The notes below the pieces were generated by a model. That model had not been told where the DNA came from. It worked only from the letters and a program-made list of their open reading frames with translations, and made no database searches. From Anisus vortex (Eukaryota > Mollusca > Gastropoda > Planorbidae): 64,000 bases of DNA. The stretch is from positions 21,551,167 through 21,615,166 of the forward strand of contig OX421500.1 in the NCBI GenBank assembly GCA_949126835.1, read 5' to 3'. Below are positions 13,791 to 28,207 of the stretch, piece by piece (position 1 is the stretch's first letter; each line of letters begins with the position of its first letter). Both the position numbers and the translations under genes were made by a program.

Positions 13791-15889
13791 TACCCTATCA
13801 TACCATACGACAGAAGCCAATTGAAAAGAATGTGGTACCAAAAATATTTGTAACCAATGGACTACATGAATGACACCGTGTAAAACTACTTTAAAACGAT
13901 ATATAATAAAACAACTTTGGTCTAAGCTCTAGAAATAATTCCAGTAAAAGCTTAAGAACATCTTTTGAAATTGTTTGAGTTGTCTTTCTTTCCTTGGCAC
14001 AACGGTAAAAAAACAACAATACCAACAAATTAAACAACAATACCAACAAATTAAACAACAATACCAACAAATTAAACAACAATACTAACAAGTTAAACAA
14101 CAATACCAACAAATTAAACAACAATACCAACACATTAAACAGCAATACCAACAAATTAAACAACAATACTAACAAATTAAACAACAATACCAACAAATTA
14201 AACAACAATACTAACAAATTAAACAACAATACCAACAAATTAAACAACAATACTAACAAATTAAACAACAATACCAACACATTAAACAACATTACCAACA
14301 AATTAAACAACAATACTAACAAATTAAACAAAAATACCAACAAATTAAACAACAATACTAACAAATTAAACAACAATACCAACAAATTAAACATCAATAC
14401 TAACAAATTAAACAACAATACCAACACATTAAACAACATTACCAACAAATTAAACAACAATACTAACAAATTAAACAACAATACTAACAAATTAAGCAAC
14501 AATACTAACAAATTAAACAACAATACCAACAAATTAAACAACAATACTAACAAATTAAACAACAATACTAACAAATTAAACAACAATACTAACAAATTAA
14601 GCAACAATACCAACAAATTAAACAACAATACTAACAAATTAAACAACAATACCAACACATTTAAACAACAATACCAACAAATTAAACAACAATACTAACA
14701 AATTAAACAACAATACCAACAAATTAAACAACAATACTAACAAATTAAACAACAATACCAACACATTAAACAACAATAACAACAAATTAAACAACAATAC
14801 CAACAAATTAAACAATACGTGGGTAGCAGTTCATAATTAAAGCGGTCGAAAAAAGAAAGAAACCTCTTTAATTATGTGTTATAATGGTGAAGAGAGAAGA
14901 AGTCTTTTTGACTTTTGTACATGTACACTTTTACTTTTTAGCTGTTGCAAATGACCACACACAAAAAAGCAAAATATTCATCGTAGATTGTTTCACATAT
15001 TTTAATTTATGTCTTGAGTCTTAATGCCATTGTTTTATGTAGTTCACAATAAAACGTCGCGCTTTGATGATCATCATCAGTAGCTTGATTCACTTTTCTG
15101 CGAAATGCTTTGAGAAGGATAAATATTTCAACATCAGCTTTCTCTTGGGTTTTAGGTTTTCGCTGGGTGTTTTTCCACCTGAAGATCTTGGGGGCTCTAG
15201 ACTCTCTACTTTACAGCGGCGTTGCCTTCGAGCGTGAAGTGTCGACCACCTCTGTGGATATATTATTCATTATCTAATGGCGCGAATTTAAACTCCTCGT
15301 TATTAATATTTAGACAGCGTTTACTGTTGGTCACGCAAAAGCGGTGCGGGTTGCATAGAGTAGCGTATAGTAGCGGCACATACATAAAACTGTCATAATC
15401 AGAGAGATAGAGAGAGAGAGAGAAATAAAGAGAGGAAGAGACGGCCGTAAACGAACCCCTCCCGGCTTATTTTCTCATAGTCCAGGTCTAAATTTTCCCT
15501 GTCACCTTGGTGGTCTGCTCATAAATTTATTTTATGATTTTTTTTTTTTATCTAGCTTAAGCTACTAACGTTCCCTTCCCCGCCTTCACCCACACACAGT
15601 TTTACCGCCCCACACACACAGCCAACCCTTAAAACGCACAATCTTCTATGGCGTATCTGAAATCTATACTGGATAATTTCATGGTAATCAAAAATTTAAG
15701 TTGACACCGCATAGTGGGGTGCGGGTTGTGGAAAGTGGGGGGTGTAGCTGCTGTAGTTGATTCTTGAAGAGGAGGTTGGAGGGGGCGATGTTAAGAGAGA
15801 GAGAGAGAGGGTGTTTTAATATTGACGCTGTCTTCTCAACTCACAGAAGTTGGCGAAATTTCTGTACAGAATTCCAGACGTTTATGTTA

Positions 15890-15964
<75 letters not shown>

Positions 15965-18900
15965 TTATATACATATAGGGCTATTTATGCAATAACGCAG
16001 TAAGCAACGTACCACTTCGTATACCTGTTGGGTATTTAGACCGAATGAAGCTGCTCGTTTTAACTTCTCCAGTGTCAGAGTGTATGCAATTATTGTTTGA
16101 CAAGTAGACTGCAGTGTGACTGCACACTTTTCCCTAGCGTGTTCCCAACACTCATCAGGGCTAAGCCGCCCCCATTGGCTGGGCATTCATTTCGGTATAA
16201 GCCCGAGACACCATCAGGATTTTATTTCATCGCCCTAACAATAGGTCACCGTGTAATGCTTTTTATTTTAGTCAAGTTTTACAAATAAGTTCAATTAATT
16301 ATTTACAGATTAAAAGAAAAATAACAAAGACATATGCCGAGATGTTAACAAGAAAATACAACAAGAAAATATAACAAGAAAATATAACAAGAAAATGCAA
16401 TCTTAAATACAAGATGATACAAAAATATAATCTTGATTCCACTGGTATTATTTTAAATGTTTTAGTACAATTAGTTTGAAAACTCCTTTCTAGAGTTTCA
16501 GCCAGTCAAATTTAGGGAGTGGAGATGAGAATAATGGTCATTTGCATTACTTGTCTCTCAATGATATCACATTTATCATACTTAGTGCGTTGAAGATATC
16601 CACATTTCAGTAACATATGTTGGGGTGCATATTTAATCACAATTTCGATGCAGATAATGGGGTGGGGGAGTGGGGGGGGGGGACATATGTCCACAATTTA
16701 AATGGTTATACTGGGTGCATTGACTTGTGTACTTGAAATATTTATACATAATTTATTGTACAAATGTTGCGCAGAAACAGTAGACGCTGTTAGTCAGAGC
16801 GAGTACAACAAATATTTTGTGCTGGGTTTAAAAACTCATTTTTTATTTTTTTTAGAGTTTAAATAAATCATGTTATGTTTTTATTGTATTTGTCTGTGTG
16901 TGTGTGGTCTATTTTATTTCAGAAATGTTTACTTTATTTCGTTTCCTTAATTCATTAAGTGTTAACTGCTTTACGTTAAGTATCGTCGTCTGACAAATTT
17001 GATATATAGGGATAGGGAAGCAGCGTTCACAATTTTCCGAGACACAATGCCCAGCCGACTTTGCTTTACCCCAACTAATGTCAAAGCTGTGTTGACTCAA
17101 TGACATTCTACAGTTTACTACATTCAATATTAAAATGTATTTAATATTAAAAACGTAGTCGAAAATTCCATTTTCATTAAAAATGGCAAGTTTGAGCAGA
17201 GCTCAGGCATGTCATTGATCACATCAGTTCCAATGGATGTTGTCTGACCTGTACACGGACCAACTGACTTTACTTTCCTCAAACTGATGTCGAAAACGCA
17301 CCCCGTGTGGGTATCCGGGTCCTGAAAATGACTAGGGGAAAGAATAACCCCACTGCTATGTCCCACTTTCATGTCGTAAAAGGCGACTAATAGTGGGTTG
17401 TGCATTGAGTATAACCCGGGCACGTAAAGCCTATACCCCCCTTTTTGGCGCTGTTTGACAGAGGTCCAGATTGCACTACCCTGGATAGAGGTTTTGCGCG
17501 GCTCCTGCTGGGGGCTCTGGTGTTGGTAGCATGGAGATGGGTGGGTGTAAAGTCGTGAAGGGGCCTGGGTCCAGGATGTGACTATTTCACAGAGTATTCC
17601 CAGAATCTGAAAAAATATAAATGGCAAAACTGAATGTCATGGCCGTTTGGAGAGCTCTGTGGATGGCGGAGATTGGACCATAGGCCAGCCCCACCTCAGT
17701 ACAACTCAGCCCTGACTCAATGCAGCCCGATCCCGGAGTACCACTCACAGGTGCTTGGCACAGAACCGAAAACTCTCTTGAATTGCGGGGTTTGAAACAA
17801 GCCACTAAGGAAAGAGGAAAACCCAGATTAACAGTGCCAGTGTGACTGCCATTGACTGCAAGAGATCAAACTGCTCTGCAGACTGGTTAATATCAGAAGA
17901 AGAAGAAATGTCGAAAACACTTTATAACCGAGTTGGCTTAGGGAAAAAAAACAACATCCCCGACATTCTGTTGACATTACTCTTTTAACCCCTTAATATA
18001 AAATATACTTCTTTATAGCTGTCCAATGCATTACCATCGTGCAGACAAATAAATACATAACGAATTAATTTTTTTATATAATTCAGCCTCAATCCTGTTT
18101 TGTCCTAAGTAATGATGAGATCTATTTCATCCAATAATTGGAATTGAATCTATAAATAATGCAACTGCTTCTCTTTTACTTCCATGCTTTAATTGTAAGC
18201 CTATATCGACAATAATTTCAAATGAAAAATAGTTTATCAAGATGTACAGTGTTTGTAATCCTAGCAACGGTCAACTATTTCAAAGAGCAGTGGACAAACA
18301 GACCAATTCCATTATGACATCTCGATACGCCTGTAGTATAACAAATACAGTTAGGTGTTTAAGACTAAAGTATTTCATATTTGCTTTATATTTCATTATT
18401 GGTTATAGAAATATGTAATGTCAGGATCTAAAAATAAATCATACTAACAATTAAGAAACCTTTTTTAAATAATAAAAACTTTTTAAAATAATCCTTTTTT
18501 TCAATGTGACTATCTTTACTGTTCATAGATTTAAACACATCTTACTTTACATAGGCTAGTGCTACATATGTGCTATTTATAATTTTATACTTCATCTATT
18601 TCACCGTTTCCAAAACTTTATTTATATTCTTACTGGAACAAAATCCTTAACTCTATGAGTAAATTATAACTTAAACGCATGTGAATATCCACACACTCTT
18701 CAACATTAGAAGCTTTTATAATCAAGGATTAAAGTTATAAATATCACATTCCAAATATTATCAGAAAGCTAATTCCCCCCCCCCCCCCCCCGTCCTCCCA
18801 ATAAAAAAATGGTAAGAGAGTGGGGGAGTCTAGCGGTCATTTTCTTGCTCAGACAGGAACAGCGCCCGGGTCGGTCGCCTCTTTCGACCACCCCTTACTG

Positions 18901-21900
18901 TGGCGCCAGCATTACGAGAATATATGTCCTAGACTTCTTCTTTTTGTGAGCCTCTGAGATTCATGGCTTGTTAATTAGTCTCAACTCTGTTAATCTATTT
19001 GATTTTAGTGAATAGACTCGGTCAATCTATTTGAATTTAGTGAATAGACTCAGTCAATTTATTTAATTTTAGTGAATAGACTCGGTCAATCTATTTGAAT
19101 TTAGTGAATAGACTCAGTCAATCTATTTGATTTTAGTGAATAGACTCGGTCAATCTATTTGAAATTTAGTGAAAAGCAGTTTCGGAGGCTTAATAAAACC
19201 AAACGAAAATATCACCATATAACAGGTCCTTATGATTTAAATCAATTTAAATCAATATAGGCCGTTGGAGTTGTTCACCATAAACAGCTCTACAATACCC
19301 AACAATAAGTTTAACTTAGAAAACAGAGACTACGTATGATTTGGTGAAGAATGGTTACTCCGTAGACCTATATAATCGTGTGACTAATGTTTACATTTGA
19401 GCGAGAACCCGGTTTGTGCAGAGTCATTCGAGTTAAATAATGACTTCGGCTTTGTTTTCGACTAAGATTTATTTGAAGATATCACTAATTGTGTCATTGC
19501 ATGTACTGAAATAATTAAGTGCACTTTCAAAACCTAACGTTGTACTGTCTTCGTGTCAGGGCTACATCAGAGTTTGGTGTATTTATTGGGAGGCGGCCAC
19601 TGCACGTGTAGCACAATATGTCACTTCCGCTTCCGGTTTTAGAATATATAGTTTAAAAATGTCTACCTACATCCCATAATCATTAAATTTAACGCCAATT
19701 TTTGCATAATCATAATTTATTGCCATAGAGCCATTCATGCGTTAAGCCATATCTATATCTCTCTTTTCATGTCTATGTATCTTCCCGTTTCTCTCTTTTC
19801 ATGTCTATGTATCTTCCCGTTTCTCTCTTTTCATGTCTATGTATCTTCCCGTTTCTCTCTTTTCATGTCTATGTATCTTCCCGTTTCTCTCTTTTCATGT
19901 CTATGTATCTTCCCGTTTCTCTCTTTTCATGTCTATGTATCTTCCCGTTTCTCTCTTTTCATGTCTATGTATCTTCCCGTTTCTCTCTTTTCATGTCTAT
20001 GTATCTTCCCGTTTCTCTCTTTTCATGTCTATGTATCTTCCCGTTTCTCTCTTTTCATGTCTATGTATCTTCCCGTTTCTCTCTTTTCATGTCTATGTAT
20101 CTTCCCGTTTCTCTCTTTCTCTCTATCTCTCTTTTCATGTCTATGTATCTTCCCGTTTCTCTCTTTTCATGTCTATGTATCTTCCCGTTTCTCTCTTTTC
20201 ATGTCTATGTATCTTCCCGTTTCTCTCTTTTCATGTCTATGTATCTTTCCGTTTCTCTCTTTCTCTCTATCTCTCTTTTCATGTCTATGTATCTTCCCGT
20301 TTCTCTCTTTTCATGTCTATGTATCTTCCCGTTTCTCTCTTTCTCTCTATCTCTCTCTTAATTTCTTCTTGTTCATCTTTAAATTATTCTAACATCATCT
20401 AGAACCTAGTCTTGTGATTAGATTGGTCTATTCATCTAGACTCTATATTTCTACTTTTTTTAAATACTTTGCTTTGTTCCCGACTTGAAGCTTTACGATA
20501 TCCAAATACCTAATTGCAGGGCGAGACTATTCTAATACCTTATCTTCACGGCCGCACCAAATCCGCTTCTAAAAGTCCATTGAATTTTATTAGGCCATAT
20601 GGTTAGCCACGAAGCAGACGATCTTACGTCTGCAGCTAATGCATCATAAAAAATGCAACTCGAGCCGTAACAATAAAACCGAATTTAAGAAAAGAAAAAG
20701 GGGGGAAAAGCGCGGGATTGAAAGATTTCTCTTCTGTCGTCTGCTAGATAGAATAAATGTGAACAAGGGACGACAGTCATTTTAGGTTCGGGAGAAAAAT
20801 ATGTGCTGGTAACCGTATACTTTCAGTGGGTTTACTTCACGTGTGTGTGTGTATGTGTGTGTTTGTGTGTGTGTTTGTTTGTGTCTTAGTGTGTGTGTTT
20901 TTCTCTGTGTGTCCGGGGGTGCTTTTGTGTATGTCTGTGTGTGGTTTGCGTGTGTGTATGTGTGTATGTATCTGTGAGTAGCTGTGTGTGTGTGTCTGCT
21001 CGTGTGTTTGCATGTTTGTGTGTGTTTGTGTGTGTGTTTGTTTGTGTCTTAGTGTGTGTGTTTTTCTCTGTGTGTCCGGGGGTGCTTTTGTGTATGTCTG
21101 TGTGTGGTTTGCGTGTGTGTATGTGTGTATGTATCTGTGAGTAGCTGTGTGTGTGTGTCTGCTCGTGTGTTTGCATGTTTGTGTGTCTCTCTGTTGTGTG
21201 TCTGCATGTCAGCGTGTTTGTATGTGTCTAAGTGTGTTTGTATGTAAGTGTGTGTATGTGTGTATGTGTATAAAAATGTGTGTGTATGTGTGTGTTTGTA
21301 TGTGTGTAAGTGTGTGTGTATGTATGTGTGTAAATGTTTCTATGTGTGTTAGTGTATGTGTATGTGTGTAAGTGTGTGTGTATGTGTGTAAGTGTATGTG
21401 TATATGAGTGTAAAAGTTTTGCAACATAGTATTTTGATTGGACTGGCTGGGATTGCAATGTGGAATTTGGTTTGGAAATGTCATACAGTTCAAGAAATAA
21501 AGAGAACGTATTGTTATTAACAAACTAATTTCTCTTTAAAAACTAATGAAATCATTATTTTGTCAATCCACATTATAACCACTTCGAATCGCTCTCTCTG
21601 GAAGCTCTCAGGCTAGTGTTTAGCTTTGCAACAAAAATTCTTCATTGATTAAGAGTTCTATTCGCGGCTAAGCACTGTCATACTACGGAGCAAATCTGCA
21701 GCAGTGATACGTTAAGGCAAAAAAAATCATTGAAATACATCTCTCTAAGTTTGTCTAAGAAAATGGTTTAAATAAAAAAATGTAATTTAAATAATACTGT
21801 CTGTGAAGGATATTAGGTTTGCAATAAATGTCCACTTAGTTATGTAGATGCTTTACATTTCCTTATTCATTTCTCTATTTTCTTTCATTTCAACATTCCT

Positions 21901-24900
21901 GTATACGTCAGGGGGAATAAGTTTTGTATTATTATAACGTTGTATTGTTGTTGACTATTTGGTACTGTAAAAATCTTAAGACACTTCATATATTTCAAAA
22001 TACGCCCCGAAAAATAAATCTTCATAATGCAAATGTTGATAGAAGGCTACACAAAACAATAAAGCACAAAAAATAAAGCAGCATGTACATAAAAAGTAAA
22101 TCAAATAATAAAACCAAGCATCTTTAAGGCTATATCCTTTTCCCTTTATTTGTATGTTACTAACGCTAATTAAAAAAACTTAGCCTAAACTAGACAGTCC
22201 ATTTCCTTTCAACCAGCTTAAGATGAAGAATTACCTTTTCCGTTTTCCATTTTTGGAGTTGAAAGATGTTGTTTTACCTTTTCCGGCTCAAGATCTAAAG
22301 GTGAAGATTTCCATTTTCCGTTTTTAGTGCTAAAAGTGCAGCTGTGTATTTTCCGTTTTTGAGCTAAAAGATTAGAATTTCCTTATTCCGTTTATAGAGC
22401 TAAAATTGATAATTTTCATATTTTTTGTCATAGAGCCAAAGGTGCAAATTAGTCTTTAAAAATCAAATTAAAATGTATTTTATTTGTTTTTGTGACTAAG
22501 ATATGTAATGGTATTTAGTAGCTAGAACAATGCTAAAGGAAATGAGTGAGTTGGCTGAAGATCTCCCCATGATCGTTTCATACAATTATAACACCGCCTC
22601 CCCCGAAACAAAATAAAAAATTTATTTATACAATTTGTCTGCTGCATTGATGAAATAGAGATGTATATGTATATTTTTTTTTGCAATCAAATTTTTTTAA
22701 TTTATTGAGCAAGTTAATTTAAGATGAAAATTGTTTATATATGAAATAAATATTCATCTTAAAAAAGGGTGCTATCTGTAAGCTTTATGTAATGTATATA
22801 TAAAATAAATAACAATTATTATAACAAAAAATTATTGCACTACATATAAATAAATAAACAAATGTCTTTCTTAATTCTGTCATTGACTTTATAACCTAGT
22901 GCTAGAAGGGTGCAAAAAATAACGAACATTTAGGATTTTCTGGCACCAAATATATACGATAACTCCGTGAGAGTCGTCGGCATTTTACGTTTGAAATATT
23001 ATTTTTATAGAAAAATTAATTTAACTGCTTAGCAAGACCAACGCTAATAGCAAAGGAGATTATGTATAGAGAAATTCGTCAAAGCGTTTTATGTTTAATT
23101 AACGTGTTTGTGATTATCATCCTTTTAATTAGCATTTATATCGAATACAATATTTTATTACTAAGCTGATCACATTTATGGTAATTATTGTTTAACATAG
23201 GTTTTCAACCTTTTTCGGCTCACCGCCCCCTTTTACAATTTTTTTCCGCTCACTGCCCCCACCCCCCAACTTTATTTTAGCGCCCACTCCCCCCCCTTCG
23301 GCCCACCTGGACTATAGTTTCCGCAATTTTTTTTAGGCGGACTACACTTTTTGTGTGACTAATTATCTTTTAAGAAGACTGAAAAGGAAAGATATTGTAA
23401 GAATTAATAGATAAAAAAATTGCCTTAACAAAAGGTTTCAATAAATCAATATTAATGCGAAACGTTTGCCTGGTGTGTTGCTAGCAATTTGTCTATTTTT
23501 GTTTCAATTTTGGTTGCAAAAGCCTTAGATCTAATAATCATTAATATTTGTTATATTACAAAACAGAACTTGTTCAGCATCACTATTGAATCAAATGTGG
23601 AAACATTTTTTGTTAAAGGGAGATAATTAGACCGTTTTGTTTTTTTTTAAGCTTAATTTCAATTTTTTTTTCTTTTATAAAAAATAAATAGCTTGCAATT
23701 TATAACTTGGAAATGGATCAAACTGTGAAAAGCATTCGAAAATTATATAAATATTATATGACTAAAGAATATATATGTATATTTTTGAGCATTACAATAA
23801 CTACCTAGTTTGTACAATTACTACTTATCTCTACCGCTTAACAATATTCAAATCATCGTCTCTATAATAATGTAAAACACAATAAGGACATCTCGGTTAA
23901 ACTGAGATCAAAATATCATTAATATTAGCAGATGTTAGGGCGACAGTCCGGTGAACCAACCACAGGACTAGCCGGCCGCACACCATATTTGCCAAATAGA
24001 GACCCCTACTTCATCGAAAAGTCACTGCAATTCATATTTCTTATTAATATAATAAGCACATGCACTAGCGTTTACATCACATTTCATCCTCCAAAAACTA
24101 ATCGATTCAAATAGCTGAGGTGTTAAAATATATCTGGTACGTTTGTACCGCCCACTTGCCCTTCACCGCCCCTTAATCGCCCCCCCCCCGGAATGTCAGC
24201 GCCCCCCTAAAGCTTCCCACCGCCCCCTTGGGGGCGATATCGCCCCCGTTGAGAACCTATGGTTTAAACTAGGGATGTTAAACGAAAACCGGAATACCGG
24301 ATTCCGGTTTTGAAACTGAAAACCGGTTTTGATTTTTAAAACCGGATTTCGGTTTGTTGGTAGCAACCCTTTTCTTTTTGTTCTGATGGAAATATTTTAA
24401 ATAAATAATGTTGGATTCGCACAAAAAAATTCTTGAAATGTCTTGCTAACACTATTTAGTCTTAGATATTGCGTTTCTTGTGGTTCCAAATACCAACTAT
24501 GGTTGCGATAAAAATAACATCAAACCGTTTGTTAAGTTACAGTTACAATTAACGTGAATCTTTTTACTTTTCGGCTCGTCTTTGAAAAAAAAAGATGGCT
24601 CAGTGTAAGCTATGTTCCCAACAGATAAGCCTGAGCGGTGGCTGTTCCACTGGATTGCGTACGCACTTGCATACGAAGCATCCTAGATTAACAGCGTCAT
24701 CCTCTTCATATGCTTCTTAATATTATGGTCAACGATAATTAGATTATCACTATTGAAAAGTATTATCGGTTTTTATCAATTAGCCCAGATTTTTTGTTTA
24801 GTTCTAAAGAATTTAATGCTAAAGTGTACAAAATTTTGTAGGCCTATTCACACAAATCAACCCCTTGCCCAGCAAACAATAATAATGTTTGAACTATTTT

Positions 24901-27900
24901 TCAAAGATACATACAAAATTACGCACATTTGGCTTCGCTTGTCTGGGGTGGGGGTGGGGGTAACCGAAATCCGGTTTTAAACCGGTTTTATAGAACCGAA
25001 AACCGGTTTTGAGAACAAACCGGTTTTAACATCCCTAGTTTAAACATTATCGTTTGTTAGTCAAATTGATTATCTAACACCTGCAAATGTATATTATTTT
25101 TATTTCTTAGTTTAACTGAGACGTTCTTAATTTGTTTTATATTAGTATATATACAGTATGCTAACACTAAGCGGAATGGATACGTAGTAATCAATTAAAC
25201 TAGATAGTTAATATAATGTTTAAAAATATACACATAAATACTTTAGTTAATAATGTTTATATAATTTTTAAATGCTTTTTACAATTTGATCATTTTAGAG
25301 TTAAAAATTGTAAGCCATTTATTTTATTTTTTAAAGAAAGAAAAGAAACATATTAAAAATTTTAGCTCAACTAAAATGGGTTTATTATTTCCCTTTAATA
25401 AAAAACCGTATCCAGATTTGATTCAGTAGTGATGCCAAACAAGTTATGTTTTGTAATATAACAAATATTACTGACTAATTATTATTTCTTTTTATAAATC
25501 CAACATTATGGTATTCATTACAAAATTTAATTATTAGAGGATTAAAATAATTTACGTTAAACAGTTGTGAATAAACATTTTCTGCATTAATTTAAGCCGT
25601 TTATATTTAAACCTTAATAATTACGGAAATTACATAATATAGTGCTCTATTTATTACATTTAATATATTAATATTTATTACATTTATTAAATTAGTAATA
25701 AAAAAATTGTTTCAAAGTTACTTATATTTATTTTTAATTAAAGAAGATGAGCATAAAAACGCTTTTAAATGTTATTAGTCAATATCAATTAATGAACAGT
25801 CAAGTGTAGGTGACCTCTTTGTATGCTTAAAACAGCTTTGATGTGCGATAAAATATGTTCACAAGTGTAAGTTGAACCAAACGCTGAAAGTAAAAGAGCG
25901 AATGCCTGCCTAGTAGTTGAGAATAACAGATGACTTTCCTAAGCAGCTTCCTTCCAGATTTTTTCAGCAAATGAGAATCTTATATTGAAATGTTTAAGCT
26001 TTAACTAGCGGCATTTTAAAATCCACAATATCTCTCCACTTAAAAAAAAATGTACATCTAAGAAGGTTGTAATAATATCAAACCAGTTAGACTGGATGTG
26101 GTATGAAGAAATGAGTCCATCAATTTAAAAGTCTTTTCTTTGATTAGAAAACTCCGCTTTGAGTGTACTTCTAAATGAAGCCTAACTATCTATCAGGGGT
26201 CTCCAAACTGCGGCCCGTGGGCCACTTGCTGCCCGCGAAGCCCTCTCATGCGGCCAACGAGGCCTTTTCAGCTACGAAAAAAAATTACGGAAATGTATCT
26301 AGCCGGCGCCTACGTGGACGTTATGTTTTTACCGAATTAAAATAGAGGCGTGCAGTAGTGCGTTATGTTTTTCAACGAATAGTCTAACTACATTGTAAAA
26401 ACCTTATTCGCTGCTTACTTTTTCAGCTTCCGTCCACATTCAATGAGATGATATAACGCCATCTAGTGGCGGAGTATGGCACTGTTACTGGACATGATAC
26501 ACGCTTATTCAATAACATTGCAGATTATAACTTGGACTGGACTAACCTCAGTTGCCTGACTGGTTAATGTGATGAAGATGGTGAAGATGGTGATCTTAAT
26601 TAGGTCACACAGACTAAACTATAGACAGTTCAGAGACATGTTGAAAGATTCAGACACAGAATCGCAAGCTTCACCATCTTACGCATTACTGAGATGGCTA
26701 AGTTCAGAGTAGAGGATTTAAGTTTAAGAAAGGAATCATGTGATTTCCTGGAAAGTAATGGCAAGCCATAGCCATTACTGTCTGATGAAGAATGGGTATG
26801 GAAATTAGTCTTTACTAGTAATTTACATTTTCTGATCCTGAAACTACACATCTACCTAAGGACCTTTAGATCCCAACTTGTATTGTTTTCGGAACTTGAC
26901 GCACTTTCAGCAGTGCAAGGTATTCATGGCTGAAGCAACAGCTGAGTTCCCAACGTCATTTGTGCATGCGAGATCAGGAGCGGTTTTCTGAATAGGATTC
27001 AAAGGCAGAAGAAGTGAGACTGTTTCAAAACCCATTTGAAACAGATGTGTCCAGTTGCCCAGATAAACTGCAGTTGGAGGTCATTGAGTTGCAAGCAAAT
27101 GATCTCCTTAGGGACAAGTTCAAAGAAGGACTTGTGGGTTTTTACCAGTTTTTTCCCAATGTCAATTTCCTAATGTCAAAACTTTTGCATCAATGTACCT
27201 TTTAATTATGGAACAACATACCTACGTGAGGAACAATTTCAGAGCAAAATTGTCCGATGATAATCTCAGGTCACTGTTGATGTCTGCTTTTTTGGCGTCC
27301 AGGAAACAATTTATCTACATTTCCACTAATACAGGTGTTCATGTGTAGTGTAACAGTTCATTATTAAATATTAACTAAATAAAATAATATTAAATAAATA
27401 ATTAAAAACAACAAACATATTTGATTATTTCTTATTCGGACCTCGATTGTGTAGGCGGCCCCCGAACTGCTGTTTGATAGTTAATGCGGCCCTCGGGCTG
27501 AAAAGTTTGGAGACCCCTGAATCTATCTTAATATATGCCTAAATATAGGGGTGTACATGTAGGCCTACATGTCCAGTTTCAATGCAAGTCCATTCCAGAG
27601 GTCCTTGTAAATGGAAGTTACACTCACTTAAATGTGTCCCTATATCATTCAGAAACATCGGCTTCAACAGTCAGTTTTTCTCATTCAGAACCGGAAAATG
27701 AAGTTAGTTTTTTAATCAATAATTAACAAATCTCTCGTGCCAAGGAAAATCGCTCTGCGTGCCAAGTTTGGCACTCATGCCTTAGGTTGCCAACCCCTGG
27801 CGTATGACATTTAAGCGGATCCTTGACACATACAAGTAAACCACGCCTACTCCACACTACGCTGAGTTTCTTCTAACTATATTGCCCCAAGTTTTGAACC

Positions 27901-28140
27901 GTCAATGTTTTGTAAAGAAAAAAATTGTCTTGCGCAAACAAAGATACAAAATGCTGTTCCCACCAAATGACTAAAAACTCAAAACTCACATTGATCCCAA
28001 ACAATTTAATGCCACTTTTTGAAAGCAATTGAATTCTAGTTAATCCTTAAAACTTCAGACCTGCATCACTCGTGAAGTTGTACACATTGATCATTGGTGA
28101 ACTTTTAACTGGCACCACCACCACCCTCCCACCACCTCTT

Positions 28141-28207
<67 letters not shown>

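Larger units (their letters stand above)
14814..18982. other. Intronic DNA with non-repetitive islands
   Basis: No gene recognised. 15040-15360 is comparatively complex sequence with many TAAT/ATTA cores and could be regulatory. 17230-17830 is GC-richer and looks like old dispersed repeat. A C17 tract lies at 18775-18791. The 165-residue minus frame at 17130-17627 matches nothing I know. Confidence 0.5.

Noticed and set aside
13891..14658. 255-residue minus-strand frame of LVLLFNL heptads
   Set aside because: Direct translation of the 21-bp satellite; array length units and composition explain it.
17130..17627. 165-residue minus-strand frame
   Set aside because: No recognisable domain; overlaps dispersed-repeat sequence and lacks splice or promoter support.
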